From Stichopus chloronotus (lineage: Eukaryota; Echinodermata; Holothuroidea; Aspidochirotida; Stichopodidae): DNA of 64,000 bases. The notes under the pieces are model-generated. The model did no database searches, had not been told where the DNA came from, and saw only the letters and a program-made list of their open reading frames with translations. Numbering within the stretch: position 1 is the stretch's first letter; every line of letters begins with the position of its first letter. A program made the translations under genes and the position numbers. This document shows positions 1 to 11,534 of the stretch, piece by piece. The DNA is taken from positions 21,663,091 to 21,727,090 of the forward strand of contig SFZH01000008.1 in assembly GCA_021234535.1 (NCBI GenBank), written 5' to 3'.

Positions 1-639
1 AGATATGTAAGAATAGTTTCTGCTACCCACAGACGCTAGTTAAAAAACTCAATCATGGTTATAAAGGTCTAAATTTACATGAGAATCACTTAGTAGTAAC
101 ATTTTTATGCACGTTATATTGTCTTTTGTTAATTAGAGACTTGGTCTTGAACATCTGATTGTAAAGTTTGACTGTTCATGTCACTTTTGATTTGATTGGT
201 TTCAGTGCGGTTATAGTCACAAGTAGGTCAAGTGCTAATTGATATGGCCTACGGCCCAAACAAAGTTCACCTTAATTAAGTCATATATAGCAATCATAAC
301 AATGAAGCACATGGCAATATCCTGAGCGGTTTAAGACTTTTAAAAATCGCCACAAAATCATAACCGGGCAATTTTTTTCCCCACAAAACATTGGACGTAG
401 GGTAACAAAAATGATTCGTTCACATAATTTATAATTTGATTGATTTTGGAAGTTATCAATGTCCTCCACGATGTTTGACATCTCTACCTGAAGTGGATAG
501 TAGGTTAACTTGTTTTATGGACTGTGGCGAGCATCATTATAGCTATTTACCCAACTTCACTAGTTTTTATTTCAAGCCTGTCTCTCGTCTATCGTGGCTA
601 CGTCGAATTTGCCATGCAAATTCAAATTTCTAGTTTTAG
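1..639. other. no recognised feature
   Basis: AT-rich sequence with many stops in all frames. I see no conserved coding motif, repeat family or RNA gene here. Confidence 0.5.
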
Positions 640-976
640 TAAAGGTATTGTGTTGATCTGTATAAGAAGTTGGTTAGACCGCATCTTGACTATGCTTTGC
701 AGGCATGCAGCTATTACTAGGACAGGTTTCTTGAGAGCGCAGCTTCAGAGGAGTGCCACTCAGCTTATTCCCGATGTACGTCATCTCCCTTATCGTGATA
801 GGCTTAAATTTCTGGGACTTACGTACTCTTCAAAGGATCAGCTAGAGGGTTATGTTGCAGCTTTTCAAATTCCTGGTAGGAATTCCCTATCTTATTGTGA
901 TTATTTAGAGGTTTTTTTTGATAATTCCCTTGTTCGTGGTCATTGTATGAAGCTGCATGGTGAAATGCTTCTCTAG
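640..976 (+). pseudogene. LINE reverse-transcriptase C-terminal remnant
   Basis: This is a decayed 3' piece of a non-LTR retrotransposon polymerase. Around 658-711 one frame reads LYKKLVRPHLDYALQAC, the post-palm block typical of Jockey/CR1/RTE-class reverse transcriptases. The frame then shifts, and from about 749 the next frame reads RSATQLIPDVRHLPYRDRL, followed near 930-950 by RGHCMKL; both match conserved C-terminal LINE blocks. The remnant ends in TAG at 974-976. No catalytic palm motif and no endonuclease are present, so this is a dead 5'-truncated copy. The family (CR1, Jockey or RTE) cannot be fixed from this piece. What is seen is the motif string and the frameshift; the class assignment rests on known LINE motifs. 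Confidence 0.8.
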
Positions 977-1085
977 GCTTGCAGGCCCCTAGCCAAGGGA
1001 GGGGGGGGGGGTCGGATCGTTCGAACGACCCACCCCAACTTGAGAAAGGTCCATTTTTCTAGCCCTGTGCTTGCAGGGTCTGCTA
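977..1085. repeat. G-run with a 12-bp perfect palindrome
   Basis: A run of G around 1001-1011 is followed by the perfect palindrome TCGTTCGAACGA at 1017-1028. A nearby phrase, AGGTCCA, also occurs at 2280-2286 beside another G/C homopolymer, so this is probably a fragment of the same G/C-rich repeat seen at 1526-2338. Confidence 0.4.
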
Positions 1086-1196
1086 TGAAATATTTTTTAT
1101 CTTGACATATTGAGGCCGAATTTCCGTTCACTTTTAGCAGGAAGATAAAACCTTTCCACTTATGTCATAAAATGTATCCAGGCCCAAACTGACCAC

Positions 1197-1240
1197 AATA
1201 TCTCATCACCACATACATACTATGTGGGGTGATGAGATAA
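1197..1240. repeat. hairpin-forming inverted repeat
   Basis: TCTCATCACC(A)CATA at 1201-1214 is the near-perfect inverse of TATGTGG(G)GTGATGAGA at 1221-1238, giving a stem of about 17 bp with a short loop. It may be the remains of a MITE or simply a palindrome. No flanking duplication is visible. Confidence 0.6.
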
Positions 1241-1525
1241 TAAGCTCAAAACGCGCATGCATGTTTGTGTCATTGTGGCCGTGGATGTTATTGAACTAGA
1301 TAGAATACAAAGCCTGGGACACACTGCCCACGACAACCTGTGACACGACGGCGACCACCCACCGCGTCTGCTGTGGTCGTGGTGGAGTGACCTGTTCCAC
1401 GACTAGAGTTCAATTGTGTCGTAAGCCGTCGCCGGGCCCGATTAAATATGTTCAATTGTAGTCGGGTGCAGTCGGTACATTTTAAGCCCTGTTCAAACCG
1501 CCACGACTACCAAAGAGTGTCTACT

Positions 1526-2338
1526 CAGGCGCGTAGCCAAGGAGGGGGGGGGGGGGGAGGCGACCTTCCCCCTCCCACCCCCCTTGCCCATATTGTGGTA
1601 TTTTTTTTAGGTCTTCGCCAGAAGTACCCAGGAGCATAGGCATAGGCAGGGAAAGAAGGGCGAATAGGGTCACCCTACTTGATCTCATTTTCGCTTTTTT
1701 CCCGCAATATCGCTAAATAGTAATTCCCTCAATTTATGCGGCAGGCCTACCAAGGCAGGGGAGCAATGCAGAGTTGGGAGCATGTATGTATGCATGTAAA
1801 ACACCCAGGAAGGGCCGTTTTCTACTACCTGAGTGGTTTGTAGAGCCAAATGTTTCTTTGAATGCTCATCTCAGCATTGCATTACTTTTCACATGTTTTT
1901 TCAGTAATTGAGAAATTGCAAACATGAGATCTTTATGTCAAGACTGGGTTCAGGCAACTGAAAAGACTTGGGAAGGGCTTTTTTCGGCCATCTGAGGGGT
2001 TTGTAAAACTCAAAATTTTCTTGTTCGCTCGGCGCCAACTGATGGTGTCACTCCGCGTGCACGAGTTCGCACACCCTCTTGACATATTCCTGGCTACGTT
2101 CCTGTGTCTACTATTTATGTCAAATATCTACGACAGGTCTTTTGTGGTACTCTAAAATGCTCCAAATTGCGGTAAATCTGCAGATTTCAAAAATCCCCCC
2201 CCCCCCCCGGGGAAATACCCCTAGACCCCTAGCAAGTGCATGCTAACGGCACGCGCCAGCCGCCTTCGTATTTGGAAAAAGGTCCACATCTTGGAAGAAA
2301 GACCCACCCCTCCACATGGGCTGGCTACGCGGGGCCTG
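1526..2338. mobile_element. possible non-autonomous DNA transposon with CAGG..GCGTAGCC ends
   Basis: The left end reads CAGGCGCGTAGCCAAGG and then a long G run; the right end reads GGCTGGCTACGCGGGGCCTG, whose inverse also begins CAGG and contains GCGTAGCC. Such CAGG termini are common in hAT-like elements. I could not find a matching 8-bp target duplication, and an internal C run at about 2197-2212 suggests more than one fragment may be joined here. No transposase is present. Confidence 0.35.
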
Positions 2339-2385
2339 GCTTGATGTGAGAAAGTTTAGCTTCTCCCATAGAGTCGCCAATGAGA

Positions 2386-2421
2386 GGATGATAGTGGATG
2401 ATAGTGGATGATAGTAGATGA
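2386..2421. repeat. 10-bp tandem repeat (GGATGATAGT)
   Basis: About three and a half copies of GGATGATAGT run head to tail. Confidence 0.8.
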
Positions 2422-3040
2422 CTGGGTTGTAAATTCTACTTCAGTAAATAGCTTCAAAGGTAACATTGATAACTGAGTTTTATTGTTACTGTGGCAGAAT
2501 CTAGCCTAATTATACTGGGATATATTGGACATTAGTGTGGTCAGGGTTTTTTTTTTGGGGGGGGGGTCTGGATTACAGAGGGCATCTTATGGGGCTTTGG
2601 CCCTCCTTTGCCCTTAACTTGTTACGTTATGACTCATATCTATGCTTACGGATGAAACCTACGTAAGCGTTGTAGCTCCTCGAACTTTCAATAACCTTGT
2701 ATGAAAGAAGTAGGACAAAGAAAGGTGAAATGGTACTGTGGCAATGTTATATACCGGTACCACATGCACACAGTGCATGCTGGGATGAGATGCGCCGCGC
2801 CTGTATGGATTGCATGCACACTGAATCGCCTTTAATTTGCATAAATATACGTAATAATACTGAAGCTCGGCAATTACTAAGTACCTGTAGGTGCCATTTG
2901 TTTTTTCAGTGCCAGTGATTTCTAACAGTGTTTGAAAGACAGACGGATAACAAGTGACTGAAGTAAGTATGTCCTTGTTGTCCAATGACACAAACAATGA
3001 GAATTCCAGACAGTTTCTCATTTAGCCTACCTATTTACAC

Positions 3041-3156
3041 CACAGGTCGTCCTAGCGTTTAGTATACACGGTTAAGTACTGTATACACTGTAACCTACCC
3101 CTATGATACTTGATGATGGCGTAGGTAACTAATAGTTAACGCTGAGACGACCTGTG
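3041..3156. mobile_element. short MITE-like element with 19-bp terminal inverted repeats
   Basis: The left end CACAGGTCGTCCTAGCGTT (3041-3059) matches the inverse of the right end AACGCTGAGACGACCTGTG (3138-3156) with two mismatches. The 116-bp unit has no coding capacity. A clear target-site duplication is not visible, so the family is unassigned. Confidence 0.6.
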
Positions 3157-3300
3157 ACTGACAATTACTACAAGTGGTAGTATCACAGTTGGTACTTCAG
3201 TTCTGTTTTCGCTATTTCGTTGGTCCCTAGTTGCACATGTATGGACGTGCTTTTAGTAGCTCTAGGCGAAGCAGGGAGCTGCTAGTGTCCCTGTGGGTAC

Positions 3301-3433
3301 AACTGCAGAATGCAAGGCCCCTCTCCAACTTTGATTTCTTTTCAAAAGAATGCCTCGCTTGAATGCACTTTGACAATGAGTAACTCTATATTGTTGTTAC
3401 TCAATTTCAGGAGGGGCATTGCATTCTGCAGTT
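3301..3433. mobile_element. inverted-repeat element with nested hairpin
   Basis: AACTGCAGAATGCAA at 3301-3315 followed by GCCCCTC pairs with GAGGGGCATTGCATTCTGCA plus GTT at 3411-3433, an inverted repeat of about 23 bp with one mismatch. A second inverted repeat, ATGAGTAAC and GTTACTCAAT (about 3375-3403), sits inside the first. This looks like a small MITE or a foldback sequence. Confidence 0.6.
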
Positions 3434-5940
3434 GCTCCCTACGAAAAACAAAGAGTCTAAAGGGTGACTTGTGAATCCAGGCAATATCGTGCATAGTCAT
3501 CAAATGTCGGTGTTATTACTTCCGTAAAATTTCCCAGGCCTGAGTCTAACTGTAGTCCAAAGTGCATTCCATGTCAGGCCCACACCGAAGTTTGTCAAAA
3601 AAAACAATAGAAAACTAAGGAAACCGCCAGCTCCATGCTGAAGATCTTCAGTTCTGAGTGCACGAAATGCAAACTGGACTAGTGTAGTGTAAGGCTCGTA
3701 CTAGTGTGTCAAAAATTACATGCATCGCCACTGAACTCCAAAATATTTCAGAAGGAAAAGGCTTACACTGTGAATAAACTTTGAACACATCTATAAGTGC
3801 CATATGGTAGCCTATCATTTTGATTGGGGTATTTGTTACACTTTACAGTTTGTCAGTCAGCCATCAGTGTGAACTATTTGTAGGCATAAAGTGCAAACAG
3901 ATCGTATATACTGTATGATAACCACTGATAAATTTCAGTGATAAGACTACTTGACCTTTGGCTCTGAAAGAAATGTATTTTTTCCTTGAATGCAGCTCTG
4001 AAGCTTGAAAAACTGAACAAAGGATATGCAGTGTAAATATAGTTTGCCGTGACCCCACTGATAAATGTAGCAATATCAACAGTATTTACGGACATCACCA
4101 TACATGCGAGTCTCACAATATATCATAGCGGTCTAACTCACCCTAGAAAAATACAGCAAGATTTTTTACTCCAGCTAACCTACTCTGATAACCTTCAACT
4201 TCATAGATGATTAGACATTATAGTCAATCCCTGCCTCTGAAGCACAATTTGAGTGTCGAGTTTTTAGTATCTGAATCTGTATCTGAAAGGTGATAGTTCA
4301 GGTGGACTTTATGACCCACAGCGCAGAAAGTCTGCAGCCTGACCTTTAAAATTTGATTATTGTTTACTAGATTGACCACAGAGAATAGCTCTCCAGCCAA
4401 ACCTGTTCAGTTCCGTACATATACACTGTAGGTCGGGTTTGCAATGTGCTGTTAGACCCCAGGGAGCTCTAGACCGGCCGGCCTATATGTGACCATGCGT
4501 TCGTTGCAGAACACGTGCCATGACCGAATAAATACTGCGCAGATGCAGCCAGTAGGATATGTGCCAAATTGAATGAAACACAATTGACATCACGGGAATA
4601 TCGTCTATTAAGCATGCAGTCCTTCTAGGTCGCCCTGAATAAATATATAGATTTGCCCTATCGTTCTGCCATATAACCTTTCAGAGGTATTGATTATTTT
4701 TCCTCTGTGCAAATTTGTAGAGTAGGCATATATGAATCATCATATATACACAGAGCAGTTTCTTTTGAATAGTGTGTTTATTGTTAAGAATCGATATCGA
4801 ATCAGTTGACTCAAAAGGTTCACACTACTAGGAGCTGCTGTACCTACGTACTATACTGCTGAATGGGAGCATATCAACTAGTTTGCCGCAGTGAAGGTGC
4901 TTCCACACAGATCAGGAATGGTTATGAGAAGAAAGGAAGGTAATTAGTGCCTTAAAATGAATGCATGCATGCTGCCTATTTTTAGTCTTTGTTTGTAATG
5001 TAGGGACTCACGTAAACCCTTCTTAGCACATATTCTGGAAGAAAATGGCCATGTTGCATGACTGTCATGCTACAATGTTGTTAAAAAGTAGGCGTAGGCT
5101 AAGATATGCATATAATATAGTTAGGCCAACATAGGCACAAACTTTAACTGCATGCCAGGAGGTCGGACTTGAAATTAAGGTAAAAGATCAGGTGTCCCAG
5201 TGACAACTGGTTGTCCTACACAAACACTCTGTAAGAAAAGCATATTGACTTAACCGTGTGTTTTAATCATTTATCAGTCTTCTTTTGTATTTTTGTAATT
5301 TGTAGGAGATATTTTCTAGCAGCTTGCAGTTTAGGTATTAAAACATGAAAGCATGTGCACTGTGCTGAAGGAGCGTTGTTTGTGTACAATCCGCCAATCA
5401 TGAAGCAATTCTGGGCGCATGGGGAATTCAGATCTTGACCTGACTGATAACCAAAAACAGTCAAGATAAGAAAGTGCTATTTCCCACTTCCACTTGACGC
5501 AGGATAAAAAAGGGCTTACTGTACATTAATATGCAAGGTACAGTAAACACGCACTGAGCCAGTCAAGGTCGGTAGGGGAAACAATGAACATTGTAGGAGC
5601 ACTGTACAGTAAGTCAGTGTAGTGTGTGCTCTTGCATATCATTTCTGAGCATCAAGGTTAAGCTAGGTCCAGCATGAAAATGGTGTATCCTTGGGTAATT
5701 GTTATCCCCCAAAATGGGCAAAAAATTTGTGGGGTGTATTGCATCATGATCACAGCAAAACACATTCCACTTCAAAAAGCTTTGCAAAATTTGGATTACC
5801 ATAGCATATGGTAAATGTCCATTAAACTTTTCTTTGTTCACTGATAAGTGAATTCCAAACTAAATTATGTACATCATCAAGTACCTCTAAATGTAAGGAT
5901 CTACTCATGCATAGTAGAAACACTTACATGTGTAGCCTAG
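3434..5940. other. no recognised gene
   Basis: About 2.5 kb of AT-rich sequence with only short chance reading frames. I recognise no repeat family or conserved protein motif. Confidence 0.4.
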
Positions 5941-5941
5941 C

Positions 5942-6180
5942 TACAATCCTTGACAAAAATGACAGGGCACTTGTATACAAATGTAACATACAACAATGAA
6001 GTACATACAATTGATTTGTTCATCTTGCAAAATCCCCTCTGCCCTAGGCCGATGTTGTTTACTCTGTCGAAAGTCTCCCAGGAGAGAGAAAACACTAATT
6101 TTTGTTTTTCTTATGTTTAGTGTGTCTTTTATGCCTCTTCCTAGCTTGAACATGGAATGCTGTTCGGTCAAAGGTTATCA
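5942..6180. mobile_element. fragment of a MITE related to 42336-42523
   Basis: The segment begins TACAATCCTTGACAAAAATG and GGGCACTTGTAT, close to the left end of the element at 42336 (GCAATCCTTAATAAAAATG, GGGACACTTGTAC). Both then share TTGTTCATCTT followed by a CAAAA(T/G)-rich stretch. The same kind of end, with a Y-TTGGACAAA core, bounds the element at 33973-34130. The right end is not clear here. Confidence 0.45.
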
Positions 6181-6327
6181 ATGTTTACTTGGATTCTGCA
6201 GGTGGACATTGATGACCTTCAACCAAAAACATTCCTGCTGCAAAGCTAGAGAGCGACTTAAAAGACATAGGCCTACTCATGAACATTACCTTGCTGGTGT
6301 CATAAAAAAAATAAACTTTTTGTTTTA

Positions 6328-6600
6328 TCCTTGCTGAAGGCAGAAGGAATCTATGCGATTGTGATGTCGTGTGTGTGTAGTTATGTACTGCATGTGTGAA
6401 TGTGTATGTGACGCATTGCTTGTAAACATGATATCTCAAGGAGGATAACCATGACTGACATTATACTTGGTGTGTGGATTGGTCATACTAAGCAGATGTT
6501 CCATGTTGCTTTGATGGAGGTCAAAGGACTGACTTCATACATCTTGCGTGGGTCAATCATACTGAGTAGATGAGCTCTATTGTTTTAATTGGACCTTTAC
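6328..6600 (+). mobile_element. HINE-like family A, copy 1 (5' end, truncated)
   Basis: The piece begins ATCCTTGCTGAAGGCAGAAGG, a variant of the family A 5' hairpin, then GATGTCGTGTGTGTG microsatellite and about one and a half diverged copies of the 145-bp monomer (AACATGATATCTCAAGGAGG, then GATGGAGGTCAAAGGACTG). No family 3' end follows, so the copy is truncated or decayed after about 6600. Confidence 0.65.
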
Positions 6601-6779
6601 TGATGAACACTTATTTATGCTGGTGAAGAATAATGACATTTACAATGTTGAAGCTTCTTTAGTAATTTAGGTCAGCCTTTTGGTAGGGATTGGTACTGTG
6701 GTAACAATCTTTTTTGAAATTGGTATTTGATGTAGTGGTTATAGTTCACTCCTCTTAGCATGTACCATACATGAACAGC

Positions 6780-7200
6780 AGGTGTTTGTTGCCCCATCAG
6801 ATGTCATGCATCTTTCTTTTTGTGGTCAATCACAGTTCTAAAGAAGACAGTCCAGATGGGTGCTGGTTCTTGCATCTCAGAAGTGAACATTGTATTTGTA
6901 CATTAAAGACGGCCGTGCGGACAGGTCCACCACATGATGTCTGCTGGATCAGAGACGTTGAGGAGGCAAAGACCTAAAGATGTGACCATGTGGTGCAGCA
7001 GATGTGCAGGCCAACCTGCGTGACAATATTTTGTGAATGAGGAACAGGCATAGCCTACTTTTTACCAAGTAAGCGCATGGAATATGAAGCACTAAATTTG
7101 CATGATAATTCACTGTTTTACAGCAGCCACTGCATGCTGCCCCATTTGCACAGTAGTGAACAAATTTTGCTGGTCCAAGCACAATAACCTTGAAAAGAAA
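6780..7200. repeat. dispersed or duplicated segment, copy 1 (pair with 15390-15805)
   Basis: This segment is collinear with 15390-15805: both contain CAGATGTCATGCATCTT, GTCCAGATG, GGTTCTTGCATCTCA, AAGATGTGACCATGTG, GGCATAGCCTACT, GCATGGAATATGAAGCACT and TGGTCCAAGCACA in the same order, with indels between. The reading frames differ, so it does not look like conserved coding sequence. Confidence 0.75.
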
Positions 7201-8576
7201 GCAGAAGATAGTAAACTGGGACTGACTTCATATTTGATGTAAACTTATAGGTAGACAAGTTTAATTTACAAATTTCTCATGCAGGTCAAAGGTCAGTAGC
7301 AGTCTTACTACAGAAACTATATATCATGCCAAGTTGCTCAAATTTTATGAGATGTAAAATTTTAGACGACCCATGACATTTTTGGACTATCCGTAACATT
7401 TGGGACTCTAGTGAAAAAATTCAGGTAGTACGAGATAAGCCTTCTCCATCGATTGTCTACATAGAGCTCCGTCTTGTTACCCACTCCATGTATGGAAAAA
7501 GTAAGTATTCTTGTGTGGCCTGTATTGTACATTACTGTATGCAGTACATCACTGAACAAAGTGAACGCATTTGATGTGACGTAAGTGGGTTATATCCTTA
7601 GAGCATTAATTTTCACTACACTGTAAGGATCAGGAAGTAAAGTACCATTGATATAAGAAGATGATAAAAGGAACCAGCTGTGAAAGTGCACTCGTGCAGT
7701 AACCGTACCATTTGATCCTATTTGTATTTTGTAGCCCAATACCTGGGATCAGTGGTCTACAATATTTGCTTTTACAAGATATTTTAATACTTTTAGATAT
7801 TAAGTATGTGAGTACCCAGGCAAATGGCGCAATCTGCACTGGCTTGTGTTGATAGTGTATTACATTTGCCAGCAATTACAACATGAAGAAGTAAGATTAA
7901 GTACAAGTACCAAGCGACACTGGACTGATTCTGTTAAATTTAGAGCTAAACTTAACAGTTAGGACACATCCACCATGTGTAATGTACCTGTAGTGCAAAC
8001 ATGAGGTGAACTTTGCCCAAAAATTCTTCTGTCAATGCTTCATTAACTTTGATTGGCTTAAGTTCCGCCTGGCTAGAGAGAAACCAAGTGTTTGAGGATG
8101 TCAAACAGTCCCCTCAGTGATTATTCATTAACGTTTACTTTTAGCTGCACAAGCAGAGGCAAGGTTGTGGTTGATACTACAGTATTACATGTGAGTAGGC
8201 CCAGTGTTTCTGTAGCAGATGTGGAAATTTAAAATCAGGCTTGAATAGGAGTTGCTGAATGAACAAAGACATGACAACAGATAAATGGTATGCCCTGCCC
8301 CTGTTATGTGGAACGCAAAAAGGGCAAAAAATGATGATGATGACGACGTCGACGATGATGACGTAACTATAACTAACAACGACTGGAATATATATTGAAA
8401 TTTTACGTAAATTTAAACGGTGATGTCTGAAATCTGTTTAATGACCACATGGATGTAGTTAACGACGACACGCAATTACACGATGTCTAGTGGCCGGTTG
8501 TCCTTGTCAGGGGTGTACGGAGATATTTGTGTTGGTGCAGGCTAACCGGGGGACTGAATGTTGCCGAATTCTCATT
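7201..8576. other. no recognised gene
   Basis: No gene or known repeat is seen apart from a short GATGAT/GACGAC trinucleotide run at about 8330-8362. Confidence 0.4.
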
Positions 8577-8577
8577 G

Positions 8578-8632
8578 CTGCCAAGGGGCCAGCATTATAG
8601 CCGTCAAGGGGCCAGCATTATAGCCCCTTGAA
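8578..8632. repeat. 23-bp direct repeat that forms a hairpin
   Basis: CAAGGGGCCAGCATTATAGCC occurs twice head to tail (about 8582 and 8605). The second copy ends GCCCCTTG, so CAAGGGGC and GCCCCTTG can pair around a CAGCATTATA loop. Confidence 0.7.
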
Positions 8633-11120
8633 AAGTCCAGGGACAGAGTTCCGGTCGGGTCCAGGGGGGAATCACCAGCATCATAACTACTTTATAAATG
8701 CATTTAAAGTGACTTCTGTGAGGCTATGTTTCGACCCATAAATGAAAACAAAAACTCGGACCAGTTACAATTTTTTATGCATTTCAAGTCTTTCATCTTT
8801 AAATTTAAGGCCTCTAGGCCTTCACCCAAAGACTGTGAGTCTGTGAGTAATGTGTGAGTCCCTTTCTGTGAACAAGTCAGTTTTTTTTTCGAAATTCTCA
8901 AAAATTCAAAAATTTTCAATCAGAATGTGCCTCGCGTCTTTACTTCAGTTTCATACGCTCAACCACTTACCTCCCATTTTCATTGTATTCACTCCTACTA
9001 GGCAGGCTATAGTGTTACTATCTTACAAATTGTTTTTGTCATCTGGGTGTAAAAGTTTAACTATACTGTAGTGATCTCTCAATCCATGCTTTGCTGACCC
9101 CTACCAAAATACACTGCCGCCTCCTCTGTCCCAGAGACCTCAGAGTTTCTGGGACTTTGCCCAGGGCTAGACCTTCACCAAGGTTTTGCCTCTGCCCCAC
9201 TGGCTGAGCTCGTGTTTAGTGCTAAATTTCGCTGAATGTGCAAAATGTTTTGCCTCATGGTTCCTTTTGCTCACAATTTGTTCCCCCTTCCCAATCTAAA
9301 ATCGTAGTGCTGCCACTGTTAGTAATCATGTCCGTGTCCACGATTGGACTAAATTGGTAAACAGGTTATGAACAAAAGTGTCCCTGAGTCTTTTCCCTGC
9401 ACTTCAAGTTTTACCTTTGTGTGCAATGGCTTCTCCCTACCTCACTTACAACCGTAGATGTGTTTCTTCCAACGTCATTAAAGGTTAGGTTACAGTAAAA
9501 TGAAACATTTAGTCCCAAATGGAATGCAATGACTTTTGACATAGTCCCTAGAATTATGTTGCCAGAATTATTTGTAGTGAAAACAAAACCAAGTGGCTGA
9601 CTGGCAACGCATCGTCCCGCCATGCATTCTCAATTTTGGGTTGCTACTGTATGCATTCACCACTACCCCCATAACTATATTCCCAGCTGGTGTTGGTACT
9701 GTATGCTCCGCTTTTTAACATACATACTGACACACCTGCAAACATGTAGAGATTTGTCTCATCTATGATCCAGGATCTCTGTGAGTCTTTCTTAACGTCT
9801 GATGATTGGTTTCAAAAAGCGTGAATAAGCAGCTAAGGAAAAAAAGTATTGAGGACTGAGTATAAATGATTTTGGCGGCATTGCAGTACATGAATTTTAA
9901 TAGTTTTCAATCTGTGTGCAGATTTAGTCGGAATCCAAGGGGTAGTTGGCGGACATTGGTATTACAAATGCACGTCCATTATGCAGGCTACTACTCACTC
10001 TGTACACTTCAGTCAGATCAAGCCACTCTATGATTGTACTCACAGGTATATACAGTTCCTACAAGGAAGCATCTGCAAAGTAAGGTTACTGGTTCAAAGG
10101 GACAAACTGAGACAAAAGTTTCAATATATTGAAAATAGCCACGGATTCCTGCTAAACTATCTCTTAGAAAATGCTTACTCAGGTTGTGTGGTCTAAGCTT
10201 CCATGAATGTGATGTGTTTGGCTAATCCGGTAGGGGGGGGGGGGGAGAGAAAATAGTACTGTAAGGATTTGCATCAAGTGCTTAGTTGTCTCTCTACAAT
10301 TTCCTTTGAAATTCGGATTGAAAAGTGTGTATACATACCTGAATCCTAACTTTGAAGAAAATAGTGTTCTAGCACTATAGTTTGGTATTAAATAGAATCA
10401 AATACAATAGCCGATCCAGTCAGTTGGTGTAAGATTTGGAGGAGCTCCCAGCTTTGGATGCATGCTCTTGCAATAGAAGAATGTTTTGACACATACTGTG
10501 GAATTAGGTCATCACACGCTTCACCAGAATTTTCCAACAATATCTGTCTTTATTGAACAGACTTTTAATGTTTTACAGCATATTTTCATATTTTTTCTCA
10601 GTGGACCTAAGAAGGGGTAGTATCCTCCTCCTCTCCCCTCCCCCTTACAACTTCGCCCTGGATCAGATACAGTGTCAACTAAAGTACTGTATTTAAAAGA
10701 GTGTGTATAAGCTATGTGTTCAAACCATCCTGCTAAACCTATGGTATTTTTGTCATAAATATAACCAGTACATTGCTACTCCCTGGTGTAAAAGCAGTCC
10801 ATTTTAACTTTGTCAAAAAGCACAACTCCTCCCTTGTAACTTAGAGTAATAAATATTTCAACACCTGTCCAGATTGGTAATGACCTATTAGCTGGTGGAT
10901 TAGCTGCCTACTGTTTGCTGTGGACATTGGTTCATAGATTCCTCTTAGACTGCTTCATACTGTATGTCAGCTCTTGTTGTATTGTACAACAGATGTATAC
11001 AGTAGTGTATACAGCTTTTGCGAAAACAGCAGTGTACAGTAGTTTATCTCCTGTGTAACTGCAGAAGAAACAAATTCCTTGTCACGCTGTAATTTATTGA
11101 AAGTCAAAAGGAAAAAACGA
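8633..11120. other. no recognised gene
   Basis: AT-rich sequence with a G run at about 10232-10245. I see no conserved coding motif or clear mobile element. Confidence 0.4.
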
Positions 11121-11325
11121 ATCTGTAGCGGCATGATTTGAGTGGTAGTGGCGTAAAATGAAGAAGTAGAGATGTGAAATGAAATAGCAGTGATACATGT
11201 AAAATGAAGTAGTGGCAGTGTGATTTCAAATGGTATGATTTGAAGTAGTAGCCTCATGATTTGCAACAGCTCTGTAGTGGCATGTTTTGAAACAGTAGCC
11301 ATGTAATATGAAGCGGTAGCAACAT
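11121..11325. repeat. degenerate minisatellite, period about 24 bp
   Basis: Imperfect repeats of a phrase like TAGTGGCATGATTTGAAGTAG recur (for example GCGGCATGATTTGAG, GTGGCATGTTTTGAAACAGTAG, GCCTCATGATTTGCAAC). The long open frame on the minus strand over this interval is a by-product of the repeat. Confidence 0.6.
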
Positions 11326-11534
11326 TTTGGATTGTACTGTCCATGACGTCATGTACAGCACCTAGGCATGCTTCTCATTTTGGAGAGGCAGTTCTTTCGT
11401 TCACTGTTTCTTGATCCACTTTCAGTGGTTTGCTCTACAATGGAGCTCATTGTGTTATAAGTGGATCATTTAGACGGGAACGACATTTCTTAGTAAATTT
11501 TGGTCGGAATATGGTTCAATAAAACCGGTTTTTT

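Noticed and set aside
6771..6977. 68-codon open frame in the duplicated segment
   Set aside because: The paralogous segment at 15390 does not keep the frame, so it is unlikely to be coding.
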